Shown here one piece after another: positions 29,708 to 38,826 of a DNA stretch of 64,000 nt; position 1 is the first letter of the stretch; each line of letters begins with the position of its first letter. This stretch comes from Acinetobacter sp. ANC 4173 (GTDB lineage: Bacteria; Pseudomonadota; Gammaproteobacteria; Pseudomonadales; Moraxellaceae): the NCBI RefSeq assembly GCF_004331255.1, contig NZ_SJOF01000007.1:124001-188000 (forward strand). Direction: 5' to 3'. A program made the translations under genes and the position numbers. The notes below the pieces were generated by a model. The model made no database searches and had not been told where the DNA came from. It saw only the letters and a list, made by a program, of their open reading frames with translations.

Positions 29708-29783
29708 GAAAAAATGCCTTTAGGTACTACTCTGCTTTGTGAGTGGTATCTATGGTTTCATTACTTGGTCAACTGACCTGCAT

Positions 29784-30206
29784 CTATAACTGCTGATCTG
29801 GAATGCGATATAGCAACTGTAAAAAATTCTGTAATGATGCTTGCTGCAATAATACGGGATTAAATTTGCTAGATCCCAATTGTGCAAAAAAATGATGTAT
29901 GTCTGAATGTTTACCAATATATTTCATACTCCAATCTGGAAAATGAAAATCAGTCTGTATTTGTCGTTGCGACAATATACTTAAATCATAGTGCCGCTGA
30001 TCTTTTTTTATTTTATTCAATAAGCTTAAAACCGAATCTTGTTCTCCTTCTAAACATTGGAAGAAGCAACCATCTGCATAACACAATACTCCTTTAATCT
30101 TTCGTTTTACATTAAAATCTCGGGCTTCAGATAGAATGTCTCTTAAATCTTGTAGTCGTGTTTCAGAAGGTAGTTTTGCCTGACTGGCATAGCAGAGTTG
30201 GTACAT
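29784..30206 (-). CDS. BLUF-domain blue-light photoreceptor (BlsA-like)
   Basis: Short FAD-binding light sensor with only a BLUF domain. About 140 residues. Key residues are visible: Y6 in 'CYASQA', N32, Q50 in 'FFQCLEG', and W92/M94 in 'FPDWSMKY'. The Tyr-Gln spacing and W92 match BlsA of A. baumannii as I remember it. The ATG at 30206 has AGGAA 8 bases upstream and places the sensor tyrosine correctly; an ATG 30 bases earlier lacks a site. No output domain, so signalling must be through protein partners. Confidence 0.88.
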   Translation of the reverse strand: MYQLCYASQAKLPSETRLQDLRDILSEARDFNVKRKIKGVLCYADGCFFQCLEGEQDSVLSLLNKIKKDQRHYDLSILSQRQIQTDFHFPDWSMKYIGKHSDIHHFFAQLGSSKFNPVLLQQASLQNFLQLLYRIPDQQL

Positions 30207-30245
30207 TGTGATTTCCTGTCTTATTGTTTTATTCATTGTACAGAT

Positions 30246-30275
30246 AAAAGAATAGCGCGATTTCTCGCGCTATTC
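30246..30275 (-). terminator. Terminator of the Anbu operon
   Basis: Perfect GAATAGCGCG-ATTTCT-CGCGCTATTC stem; on the minus strand it is followed by TTTTAT. It lies 23 bases after the Anbu gene stop. Confidence 0.8.
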
Positions 30276-30297
30276 CTAAGAAAATAAGTATGAAAAA

Positions 30298-31032
30298 CTA
30301 ATTAAAATAGTCATCTGAAGGATTGGGTAGATTCTGCAATCCACTGCGCAAAGTATCAGACCATTGTTTGCTTATATGTTGAAAATAAGGGTCTTCTTCA
30401 GTGATTCGTTTGCCTTCAGGAATATGTAAACTATTCTTTTTATAAATGAGTGCATCAAGCGGCATTCCTACCGATACATTTGAACGTAGTGTCGAATCGA
30501 ATGAAATTAAACTACAACGTAAAGCCTCACTCAGTGGCATATCATAACTTAAGGCACGATCAAGAATTGGCTTACCATATTTACTTTCACCAATTTGAAA
30601 ATACGGAGTATCACTGGTCGCACAAATAAAATTACCTTGTGGGTAAATGTTATAAAGCTGCATTTCGGCTTGACCGATTTGACCCCCAACCAACAAACTA
30701 CAGTAATAATTACTCTGTTCCTGCGTATTTTCAGTCACATCTGCAATAACTTTTTGCAGAGTGTGTCCAACCAATTCAGCCACTTCAAACATAGTATTTA
30801 CACTATACAAATTGGGTATTTGTTGTAATTCCAAATGGTTCTTTAGATGTCCAATGACTGCCTGCGTTGTGGCCAGATTACCTGAGGTTTGAATCGTAAT
30901 AAAACGTTCGTTTTCAATTCCAAAAGTATAAAGCTTTCGAAATACTGAAATATGATCTACGCCAGCATTCGTACGCGTATCACTGATAAAGACGAGACCA
31001 TCTTTTAATCTAAGCGCACAACAATAAGTCAT
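30298..31032 (-). CDS. Anbu-type proteasome-like peptidase
   Basis: Ancestral-beta-subunit member of the Ntn-hydrolase proteasome superfamily, related to HslV. 244 residues. Threonine 2, directly after the initiator methionine, is the expected nucleophile, and 'LKDGLVFISDTRTNAG' is the family opening containing the conserved aspartate. GGGGAAGAG precedes the ATG. Last gene of a four-gene operon with transglutaminase, alpha-E and ATP-grasp proteins, a partnership conserved across many bacteria. Its substrate is unknown. Confidence 0.87.
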   Translation of the reverse strand: MTYCCALRLKDGLVFISDTRTNAGVDHISVFRKLYTFGIENERFITIQTSGNLATTQAVIGHLKNHLELQQIPNLYSVNTMFEVAELVGHTLQKVIADVTENTQEQSNYYCSLLVGGQIGQAEMQLYNIYPQGNFICATSDTPYFQIGESKYGKPILDRALSYDMPLSEALRCSLISFDSTLRSNVSVGMPLDALIYKKNSLHIPEGKRITEEDPYFQHISKQWSDTLRSGLQNLPNPSDDYFN

Positions 31033-31051
31033 CTCTTCCCCTTAACTTACA

Positions 31052-31834
31052 TTAACATGCAAGTACTTGAACAATTGAGTGCATCGTTTCAACTCCCCCT
31101 TTTTCGCGCACTCCACGAATTGGGGCAACATCCCAATAATCTCGACCGATTGCCACATAAATATGCTTATCTGGGCTAAAGATCTGGTTACTGATATCGA
31201 AACAATACCATGTGTTTCCCAGAAATACTTCTGCCCATGCATGACTGGCAAGGTGTGATGTATTTGGCACAAATAAATAACCTGAAACATAGCGTGCTGG
31301 CAAGCCCAAAGCTTTGCATAAAGCAATAAAAACATGACTATGATCTTGGCATACCCCCTGACGATTATGAAATACTTCAATGGCAGAGGTATTGACTGAA
31401 GTCTGATTCGAAATATAGGGAATATGCTGCAAAATGGCTTCAGACAGTTTCACCAAATTTTCATGGGTTAATTCTGGCACGAAGCGATGAGCAAATTCCT
31501 TCATTTCTGCATTGCACATGGTTGTTGGCGTTGGTTGCAAGAATTGATAAGGATTCAAATGATCCGTCAGACTCATCACAGAAGGCTGCTTATTCAGCTC
31601 AACAATCCCTTGTGCCATAACCGTCATTTGCTCATAAGCATAACGTTGTGAACTGGTAATCCAGATGTTATTGAATGCGTCTCTCTTCGTACAACGCTCA
31701 CCTGGCACACTCACATCCCAGTAATGCACTTTCTGATGCGTATTATTAAATGGCGTCATTTTAATATACTGAATGCTATTACACGCCTGTTCAGTATATT
31801 GATAATGAGTTTGGTGATTGATCATGAGTTTCAT
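31052..31834 (-). CDS. Transglutaminase-like cysteine protease family protein
   Basis: 260 residues. An N-terminal beta-rich region ('TPFNNTHQKVHYWDVSVPG') precedes a transglutaminase core with catalytic C162 in 'GVCQDHSHV', H198 in 'SHAWAEV' and D213 in 'CFDISN'. All three triad residues are present, so it should be active as a peptidase or amide-bond-forming enzyme. The start overlaps the end of the alpha-E gene by four bases (ATGA). Part of the Anbu operon. Confidence 0.87.
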   Translation of the reverse strand: MKLMINHQTHYQYTEQACNSIQYIKMTPFNNTHQKVHYWDVSVPGERCTKRDAFNNIWITSSQRYAYEQMTVMAQGIVELNKQPSVMSLTDHLNPYQFLQPTPTTMCNAEMKEFAHRFVPELTHENLVKLSEAILQHIPYISNQTSVNTSAIEVFHNRQGVCQDHSHVFIALCKALGLPARYVSGYLFVPNTSHLASHAWAEVFLGNTWYCFDISNQIFSPDKHIYVAIGRDYWDVAPIRGVREKGGVETMHSIVQVLAC

Positions 31835-32433
31835 GCATTCACCTCAAATAAATATTGAATTTGGTCACTAAAGTTATAAAAATTTATTTGATCAGGTTGA
31901 GCTTTAAGTTGTTGCCAAGCTGTATCCAAACTGTCCCATCCCATTCGCTCCAAAACTTCTATAAGTGCCGAAATTTGCTGTAAAGTTTGTGTCTGATCTT
32001 GCTTTAAGCGCAGTTGTCGATCTAATTGCTCTAAAGTTTGCCCCAAAGAATAGAATAAGAAAGTTTCTTCAGGCTCAGCTTCTAGCACTTCACGACAATC
32101 TGCAATCACATCACAAATACACGTCGAACTCGCGCTAGCATTCCGAATATATTGATTTAATTCTGCATAGGTTTTTGCAGAAAAAACGCCCCTCAATTCT
32201 TGAACATTGTCTTTGGCAAACTGAAACTGTTGAATAAATGAATAGGGTTGTTCTGGGTCTAATACCAGTTCATTGAGTGAGCTTGCATCAAATGCAGGTA
32301 AACAGAAAGCATGTGCATAAGACACCGCCTTCTGGTCATCTATAAATGGAAATTGCTGGCATAAATATTCAATACGCGTTAAATAACGACCTAACCAAAA
32401 AATTTGTTGTGCATTCGTGCTGAGTAAAATCAT
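31831..32433 (-). CDS. Alpha-E (DUF403) protein, short form
   Basis: Helical protein of the alpha-E family, always found beside circularly permuted ATP-grasp and transglutaminase proteins. The family opening is visible as 'STNAQQIFWLGRYLTRIEY'. At 200 residues it is much shorter than the roughly 310 residues I remember for the family; the loss appears to be in the middle and C-terminal repeats. No frameshift is evident. It overlaps the transglutaminase gene by four bases, so the genes are translationally coupled. Confidence 0.78.
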   Translation of the reverse strand: MILLSTNAQQIFWLGRYLTRIEYLCQQFPFIDDQKAVSYAHAFCLPAFDASSLNELVLDPEQPYSFIQQFQFAKDNVQELRGVFSAKTYAELNQYIRNASASSTCICDVIADCREVLEAEPEETFLFYSLGQTLEQLDRQLRLKQDQTQTLQQISALIEVLERMGWDSLDTAWQQLKAQPDQINFYNFSDQIQYLFEVNA

Positions 32434-32461
32434 GAAATTGCTCCTTCATCGTTTTGGTTAA

Positions 32462-34009
32462 TTATGAATGTAAATGATCGACAACCCATGTATCTTTAAT
32501 GCCACCACCTTGTGAAGAATTCACCACAAGAGAGCCTTCTTGCATAGCCATGCGTGTTAAGCCACCCGGTACAATTTCGGTACGATAAGGTGAACTCAGG
32601 ACAAATGGTCGCAAATCAATGTGACGTTCGGACAGACCTGTATCGCTTAACATTGGACAAACCGACAAATCTAATGTGGGTTGGGCAATGTACAAATGTG
32701 GCGTTGCCAAAATTTTATCCTTAAAAGTCGCAATTTGCTGTGCAGAAGCATGTGGCCCGATGAGCATGCCATATCCTCCTGAACCCTGTGCTTCTTTCAC
32801 AACCAGTTGAGCTAAATTGTCTAATACATATTCAAGATCTTTACTTTCACGACACTGATAAGTCGGCACATTTTTAAGAACAGGCTGTTCAGCTAAATAG
32901 AACTGAATCATTTTATCGACATAAGGATAAATAGATTTGTCATCTGCAACCCCTGTACCGGGTGCATTTGCAATCACCACATTCTTTTGCAAATAGGCAG
33001 ACATCAAACCTGCAACGCCAAGTGTACTGTCAGGCATAAAACACAATGGATCGAGATAATCATCATCAATACGTCGATAAATTACATCAACCTGTTGTTT
33101 GCCTCGCACCGTTTTGACATAAACCTTATCGTTTTCGACGTAAAGATCACGCGATGTTACTAAAGGCACACCCATTTCCCTTGCCAAAAAGGAGTGTTCA
33201 TAATATGCGCTGTTAAAACGACCCGGAGTTAAAATCACAATGAACGGATTATCGTTAAACGCATTTTCGGCCAATATTTCTTTCAGTAATAACGGATAAT
33301 GTTCAATACCTTGCAAGTTATTTTGCAAACATAATTCAGGCATTAGTTTCTGACTGATTTTTCGGCTTTCCAACATATAAGACACACCCGATGGCGTTCT
33401 TAAATTATCTTCAAGCACATAGAACTCACCATGACGATCTCGGACAATATCAATGCCGCTAATTTGGCTGTAAATTTTGCCTTTTAAGCTCTGATTACAC
33501 ATATGTGGCTGAAAAGCCTCATGCTTGAGAACTTGTAGTTCAGGCACAATACCTGCTTTAAGAATATCTTGCTGATGATAAATATCATGTAAAAAAAGAT
33601 TCAAGGCTTTGACGCGTTGTGCACAACCGAGTGAGATTTTATTCCATTGCTTTTTCGCAATTACCCGAGGGATCACATCATAAGGAATAGTACGCTCTGT
33701 TCCTTCTGCTTCTCCATAGACCGTAAAGGTAATGCCTTCATATAAAAAATGTTCTTTAGCATGCTGATTTAAAGCGTGTAATTCGTCTATATTATATTGC
33801 GACAACCAATGTTCAATTTTTGCACATGCAGTTTCCGAAACGGCATGATCATCCAACATTTCATTAAAAAAAACCGAATTTGTTCGCTCAAAAAGTAACT
33901 GTGTTTTTTCCTGCGGTTTTGCTACACCCTCCACTTTTACTGTCAATTGCTTACTATTCACATCTGGTGATAAACCGTTTAACTCTACAATCTCTTTTTC
34001 TTTAAGCAT
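32462..34009 (-). CDS. Circularly permuted ATP-grasp protein (DUF404/DUF407)
   Basis: Predicted ATP-dependent ligase forming amide or peptide bonds. 515 residues. Family blocks visible include 'RGDFYVLEDN'-like 'HGEFYVLEDNLRTPSGVSY', 'NAPGTGVADDKSIYPYV', the glycine-rich 'EAQGSGGYGMLIG' and the ending 'QGGGIKDTWVV'. The ATG at 34009 has AGAGGG 7 bases upstream; a longer frame begins without a site. First gene of the Anbu operon, divergent from a WYL regulator. Confidence 0.88.
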   Translation of the reverse strand: MLKEKEIVELNGLSPDVNSKQLTVKVEGVAKPQEKTQLLFERTNSVFFNEMLDDHAVSETACAKIEHWLSQYNIDELHALNQHAKEHFLYEGITFTVYGEAEGTERTIPYDVIPRVIAKKQWNKISLGCAQRVKALNLFLHDIYHQQDILKAGIVPELQVLKHEAFQPHMCNQSLKGKIYSQISGIDIVRDRHGEFYVLEDNLRTPSGVSYMLESRKISQKLMPELCLQNNLQGIEHYPLLLKEILAENAFNDNPFIVILTPGRFNSAYYEHSFLAREMGVPLVTSRDLYVENDKVYVKTVRGKQQVDVIYRRIDDDYLDPLCFMPDSTLGVAGLMSAYLQKNVVIANAPGTGVADDKSIYPYVDKMIQFYLAEQPVLKNVPTYQCRESKDLEYVLDNLAQLVVKEAQGSGGYGMLIGPHASAQQIATFKDKILATPHLYIAQPTLDLSVCPMLSDTGLSERHIDLRPFVLSSPYRTEIVPGGLTRMAMQEGSLVVNSSQGGGIKDTWVVDHLHS

Positions 34010-34267
34010 ATGACCCTCTTTATAGTTATAGCCAAACTCATTTTTATTAAGCAATAAGAATGCCACTCCTTACATCCCTTATGCCGAGTCCTTATTAATT
34101 CACGCTTTTAGTCCGTACTCAATATCATTTCTGCTTGATCTTGTGCCTAAAATTATTGAACTTTCTTTGCCTGATTCGTTGAGAAATGCTTGCCAATTGG
34201 GTTAGGTTTTTTTATTGTGTTTAACACTGTTTTATTAATTACCAACTTATTTGTTGTTATTTGAATT

Positions 34268-35260
34268 ATGTCTGTACAAGAAAAAGAAACATCGAATAGC
34301 CTTTATCGACAATGGCAAATCCTTTCCCGCCTTTCCGCAGGAAAATGGATGGGTACACGGGAAATACAGGAAATTTTGCAAAGAGAAGGCATCGATATCA
34401 GCTTGCGCACCATCCAGCGTGATTTGAATCAGATTTCGCAGCGATTTCCAATTGAGAGCAATAAAACCGTCCCTCAAGGATGGCGTTGGCGTTCAGATGC
34501 ACCGCTTCAAAGCCTGCCGCATATGACCAGTTCTCAAGCTGTGACTTTTATGATGGTAGAGGAGCACTTAAAGCACCTTTTGCCTCCAAGCTTACTCGAA
34601 GAGATGAATCCGTGGTTTGATTTGGCACGTCGCAGTTTATCCACCCAAAATAATGTTCGCCAATGGATTAATCGGGTTCGTATTGTGCCTGCCAATCAAC
34701 CTTTGATTCCGCCCATGGTTGATCGTGCCGCACAGCAAGCCATTTATGAAGGCCTATTACAAGACAAGCAATTGGAATGTGTTTATCAAAAACGCCCTCA
34801 AGCAGAAGAAAGCATTTATACATTGAACCCTTTGGCATTGGTGCAAAAAGGTGCAACGATTTATTTAATTTGTACTCGTTATGATAAAACCGATATTCAG
34901 ACTTTTGCTTTGCACCGTTTTAAGTCAGCTAAAGTGCTAGATTCCCGCGCACTACATCCTGTCAATTTCGATATTGATGCCTATATTGACTCAGGTGCAC
35001 TTGGATTTAGAGTTGACTATAACAAACCTACAGATCATGTCGCTTTAAAACTGACCATTCCAGAATGCGAGTCACATTATTTTGAAGAAAGCCAATTAAG
35101 TCGAGATCAGGTGATTACACCTCTTGAGCATAATCTGGTTCAGATTTCTGCAACTGTTCCTTTTACTTCTCAACTCACGTGGTGGCTACGCAGTTTTGGT
35201 AATAAAATTCAGAAAATTGAGCCTGAAGAAGTTGAACGTGCAGTCCGACAACAAGACTGA
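34268..35260 (+). CDS. WYL-domain transcription regulator (YafY-like)
   Basis: 330 residues. The N-terminal winged helix ('WMGTREIQEILQREG' and 'LRTIQRDLNQIS') binds DNA, and a central WYL domain ('YTLNPLALVQKGATIYLI' region near 180-200) is of the type that senses nucleic acid or nucleotide ligands. A C-terminal WCX-like segment follows. Divergent from the Anbu operon across about 260 bases, so it is the likely regulator of that operon. Confidence 0.85.
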   Translation: MSVQEKETSNSLYRQWQILSRLSAGKWMGTREIQEILQREGIDISLRTIQRDLNQISQRFPIESNKTVPQGWRWRSDAPLQSLPHMTSSQAVTFMMVEEHLKHLLPPSLLEEMNPWFDLARRSLSTQNNVRQWINRVRIVPANQPLIPPMVDRAAQQAIYEGLLQDKQLECVYQKRPQAEESIYTLNPLALVQKGATIYLICTRYDKTDIQTFALHRFKSAKVLDSRALHPVNFDIDAYIDSGALGFRVDYNKPTDHVALKLTIPECESHYFEESQLSRDQVITPLEHNLVQISATVPFTSQLTWWLRSFGNKIQKIEPEEVERAVRQQD

Positions 35261-35286
35261 AATGCTAATTTAATAAAGTGACACGC

Positions 35287-35316
35287 AAAAAAAGTCCCAA
35301 CCATTGGGACTTTATA
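35287..35316 (+). terminator. Terminator of the WYL regulator gene
   Basis: AAAAAGTCCCA and TGGGACTTT arms with a 5-base loop and T-rich tail. Confidence 0.82.
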
Positions 35317-35434
35317 CTTTTATTGTATTTATCTGTTTTAATTTATAATCTTGCAAGGTTAGAGCCTTAGACATTATGTTTCTAAACCCCATTTCATAGT
35401 GTCTACATGAATTGTATTTTTTGCTGCACATGGA

Positions 35435-35587
35435 ATGTTTCAGCAAGCAAGTTCTCCTCGGTTGTATCGAATAGATTTAATGGTCATCACTGGTTTCTCC
35501 GCGTGGTTTAAGTTCATTGAATATACTGAATCTTTCACCGCACCTGAAATAAGCAATTGTTCCGATCAAATCATATTTTCTGCTTAA
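35435..35587 (+). pseudogene. Possible DUF417-like (YkgB/RclC) membrane protein remnant
   Basis: A 50-codon frame in a 400-base gap. The segment 'ITGFSAWFKFIEYTESFTAP' followed by 'EISN' resembles the N-terminal block of DUF417 inner-membrane proteins (pattern WxGxxKFxxYEAxxIxPxxxNSP), but it stops where that family continues for over 100 residues. No ribosome site is clear. The rest of 35320-35660 shows no gene. The match is by eye and weak. Confidence 0.3.
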
Positions 35588-35660
35588 ATGAATTTATGCA
35601 AATGACTAACTCCCGTGATGATAAATACAACCGTCATCCTTACATTCATTTCATTCTATT

Positions 35661-36584
35661 TTAGCAATCAATATTCTGTTGTTTTTCAATCCAAAGTTCT
35701 AAACCTTGAAAAGTTTTAAAATCATCCACGGCTCGTACATTTAGATGTGGACTACGCTCCAATAACATTTTACTTAAAGCATTGCCTGGCCCAATTTCTA
35801 ACACAATATCGGGTTGATTTTCTTGTATAGCGGTTAAACATGAATCCCAATCTATGGCGTGGTTCATTTGATCAATCAGCGCCTCAACGGCATCACTGGT
35901 TTTATAATATTTATGCCCGCCTGAGCCACTAATGATAGCCACTTCCAAACGATTAAACTGATGTTGTTGTAAAACCTGCCGATAAGGAGCTACAGCACAA
36001 TTCATTAAAGAGGTATGGGAAGGAATACTGACATTCAGTCGTTTCACCGAATGTGTTCCCACCTGTTCAAGTTGTTGTGTCAATTGCTGTAAATTTGCTT
36101 CTAGACCACCGACAATAAAATGACTATCGCTAATTTTTATTGATAATTCAGTCGCAGTCTTTGCCAGAAGTAGTTCTAATCCGTTCCAATTTATTCCTTG
36201 AACAGCCAATAAACCACTCGACTCTTGCCCAGCCTCCGACATTAACATGCCTCGCTGTCGGGCTAAATACAGTCCTTGCTCAAAACTAATTTCGGTTGAA
36301 CAAATCAGTGCGCTCAGCTCACCCAATGAATAACCTGAAAAACTGATGATTTCATCCAGCTTATGCTTTAACTTTTGCCAGCGACACCACTGTAAGGCAA
36401 AAATGAAAGGTTGAGCAAAATCGTTAGAATATAAGTCTGCTTCGGATAAATTTGGATTAAATAATGTAGGTAAACATTGTGTGAGCTGTGAAGTGACATT
36501 CAACTCAGTCGCAAGATCTTTTAATTGCTGAACATGAGCTAAGTTCTGCACCCCTTGCCCACTAAATAATATTGCGAAATTCAT
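35661..36584 (-). CDS. mdcH: Malonate decarboxylase epsilon subunit (malonyl-CoA:ACP transacylase)
   Basis: Loads malonyl from malonyl-CoA onto the decarboxylase ACP to prime the complex. 307 residues with the acyltransferase serine S86 in 'GYSLGE' and the opening 'ILFSGQG'. 'HTSLMNCAV' is the substrate-binding block. The start overlaps mdcB by 23 bases. Last gene of mdcLMACDEGBH. Confidence 0.92.
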   Translation of the reverse strand: MNFAILFSGQGVQNLAHVQQLKDLATELNVTSQLTQCLPTLFNPNLSEADLYSNDFAQPFIFALQWCRWQKLKHKLDEIISFSGYSLGELSALICSTEISFEQGLYLARQRGMLMSEAGQESSGLLAVQGINWNGLELLLAKTATELSIKISDSHFIVGGLEANLQQLTQQLEQVGTHSVKRLNVSIPSHTSLMNCAVAPYRQVLQQHQFNRLEVAIISGSGGHKYYKTSDAVEALIDQMNHAIDWDSCLTAIQENQPDIVLEIGPGNALSKMLLERSPHLNVRAVDDFKTFQGLELWIEKQQNIDC

Positions 36585-37437
36585 GTTCCACCTTCAGCAT
36601 GAACAAAGTCACCCCCAATAAGTCTGCACTTCCACCGGGGCTAAGATGATGTTGAACAAAGTAATCTTCCACTTTAGATACATCTTGCATCCAATTGTGT
36701 TGTAGCACACCGCCTCGCGCTAAAAACTGCTTCGCCAAATCTTGCACAATATATAAAGCCGATAAACCGCCACGCCAAACAATATTGGTATCTTGCAGAT
36801 GAGATATTAAGGCAAATAAAGCTTGAAGCGATGCACGCTTTTTATCCTCTGTTTTTGCATAAATTTCTAAATAGTGTGGAACAGCAACATCTAACACTGT
36901 TTTAAAGCCTGAAGCGACTTCCTCAATTGCACCTGTAATGCCGTATTGACTGCGCATCCGTTGCCCATGACTGTTGGGATTACGCTCTAGATGATGCAGT
37001 AATTCCTCTTGCCATGTTTGCTGAATCATACGCCCAATGGAAATCGCATTCACTGAAACATCTTGAGCTAAGCATTTTCCTATCGCTGCACTGGCAAAGC
37101 CTAAATTAAAAATTGCCCCTTTATGGGTATTAATTTGCGTGGTTGCAGTCATCATTTTTTGTTCAGCTTGAATGCCACATTGCTGAATATTTTCAAAAGC
37201 AACGTGCTGATAACCATTCAAACATTGGGATTGAAAATAACCGTGTAAAGCATCAATACTGCGCTGAAATAATGGAAAATCCATATCGGTATGACTGCCC
37301 TGCGAAGTTGGACACACCAAACCGGGCTTTTGCTCTAAACTCACTTCTTCATAAAGTGCTGTTCGCGCTAAATGATCTAATCGCATTGCATACTGTGAAA
37401 TGTCTAATAGACTTTCATGCTTCTGTATAATCTGCAT
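36562..37437 (-). CDS. mdcB: Triphosphoribosyl-dephospho-CoA synthase
   Basis: Makes the 2'-(5''-triphosphoribosyl)-3'-dephospho-CoA precursor of the MdcC prosthetic group from ATP and dephospho-CoA (CitG family). 291 residues with the family motif 'EQKPGLVCPTSQGSHTDM' near 35-52. The ATG at 37437 is preferred to a TTG two codons earlier. It overlaps both mdcG and mdcH by 23 bases. Confidence 0.91.
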   Translation of the reverse strand: MQIIQKHESLLDISQYAMRLDHLARTALYEEVSLEQKPGLVCPTSQGSHTDMDFPLFQRSIDALHGYFQSQCLNGYQHVAFENIQQCGIQAEQKMMTATTQINTHKGAIFNLGFASAAIGKCLAQDVSVNAISIGRMIQQTWQEELLHHLERNPNSHGQRMRSQYGITGAIEEVASGFKTVLDVAVPHYLEIYAKTEDKKRASLQALFALISHLQDTNIVWRGGLSALYIVQDLAKQFLARGGVLQHNWMQDVSKVEDYFVQHHLSPGGSADLLGVTLFMLKVEHEFRNII

Positions 37438-38095
37438 CTTCAAGCGTCCCTTCTAATAATTGTTCTAATCTCAGTATATCCACCCGCTGCAATCCTTTTA
37501 CAATAATGCTCTGCGATTGGTCTGGATAAATCATCAGGAGTTCATTAAACGATACATGCCAAGCTGGGTGTATTTGAATTTCTCCATCCAAACGTATCTG
37601 GCTCAGGGCTTGAGCATGTTGAATCAGATTTAAAATCTCGGGAATTTGTGTTAAATTTTTTGGATATAGCACCAAATCTAAGTCTGATGTCGGACGTACA
37701 TAAGCTTCTTTGCTAAGGTATTCATACGCATAAGACCCATAGACATACACTTCGCAACCAAGCTGTTGCAAAGCCTCCGCAAAATCATGGATTACCGTAT
37801 CTGAAAAGGTGTTTTCATGCTCTTTTAAGAGCGTATGTAAAGATAGCGGTCGTGTGATCAGTTCAATTTCATTAATGTCAACTAAACAAGCAACCCGATA
37901 TTTGCAACCCTCAACCAAGCAGTTGATCGCCAGCTTAACCTGTCCATCTGCCGAACTTTCCTGCCGACATACTGTCATTGGAATGTGCTGATTCAGCAAC
38001 TGATACACTTTTTGTTTAGCAGGTTCAGGTAAAGTACTATCCAAAAAATGTAATGTTGCCAAATCGTAGAGATAAGCTAAGTCATGACGATCCAT
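37415..38095 (-). CDS. mdcG: Phosphoribosyl-dephospho-CoA transferase (holo-ACP synthase)
   Basis: Attaches the prosthetic group to the MdcC serine. 226 residues with a nucleotidyltransferase signature: GS at 120-121 and the metal-binding SDLD at 137-140 (D138, D140). The ATG at 38095 follows AAGGAG; a longer frame running back into mdcE lacks a site. Works with mdcB in the same operon. Confidence 0.9.
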   Translation of the reverse strand: MDRHDLAYLYDLATLHFLDSTLPEPAKQKVYQLLNQHIPMTVCRQESSADGQVKLAINCLVEGCKYRVACLVDINEIELITRPLSLHTLLKEHENTFSDTVIHDFAEALQQLGCEVYVYGSYAYEYLSKEAYVRPTSDLDLVLYPKNLTQIPEILNLIQHAQALSQIRLDGEIQIHPAWHVSFNELLMIYPDQSQSIIVKGLQRVDILRLEQLLEGTLEDADYTEA

Positions 38096-38105
38096 TTTCT
38101 GCTCC

Positions 38106-38822
38106 TTAGCTGAGTGCCACTTTCTCGACAATTTGATTACAAAGCATACGACCTTGACGCTGCTGTCCAACGACACGGCGCTGATCTGTAATATAACTTT
38201 CCAGATGTTGCTGTTGATTGAATAATGCTTGACTCACCCAATCGCTGTCCAAGTTTTCCCATACAGCGTTGATTGCGCCCATCTTGTAGAAATTTTCGAC
38301 CCCTGGCGCAAAGATGGCTGAGCTTTGCGACAGTTGTTTCAGTTTTTCTACAGGAATTTTGGTCACACGTGCCATCGCGTTCAGGTCCATGACTTTGACT
38401 TGAGAATCGCTCAGTGCATAGACTTCGTTGGCCATTAAGCCATAAGAAAGGAATCCGCCACTGACCGCTTGACCGAAAATAATAGCAAGATTGGCATGTC
38501 CACTACGGCGTAATAGATCTACACAAGATGCCAAATGTGCAAAAGTACGGTTGAGGCATAGTAATTCATCGGCACGGGAAAGATCTTGTCCTTGCGTATC
38601 CACAATAAAAACTACAGGAGTTTGGTCACCTTGTTGCACCAATTTTAAAATTTCAGAAGACAACTGAATAGCAATGTCTTGATTAATCGGCGCAGCATTA
38701 ACCGTACCCAAAATCCGTACTGGACCCGCTTCGGTTTGCGCATTGCCCTTAATTACATAACCTTCGATCTGATAATCCAGTTGATGAGGAAACAACTGTT
38801 GTAAAAGTAATTCTGTATTCAT
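38106..38822 (-). CDS. mdcE: Malonate decarboxylase gamma subunit
   Basis: Carboxyltransferase-like subunit that, with MdcD, decarboxylates malonyl-ACP to acetyl-ACP. 238 residues with crotonase-like glycine-rich turns ('AIIFGQAVSGGFLSYG' near 115). Four bases separate it from mdcD. Confidence 0.92.
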   Translation of the reverse strand: MNTELLLQQLFPHQLDYQIEGYVIKGNAQTEAGPVRILGTVNAAPINQDIAIQLSSEILKLVQQGDQTPVVFIVDTQGQDLSRADELLCLNRTFAHLASCVDLLRRSGHANLAIIFGQAVSGGFLSYGLMANEVYALSDSQVKVMDLNAMARVTKIPVEKLKQLSQSSAIFAPGVENFYKMGAINAVWENLDSDWVSQALFNQQQHLESYITDQRRVVGQQRQGRMLCNQIVEKVALS

Positions 38823-38826
38823 GTGC

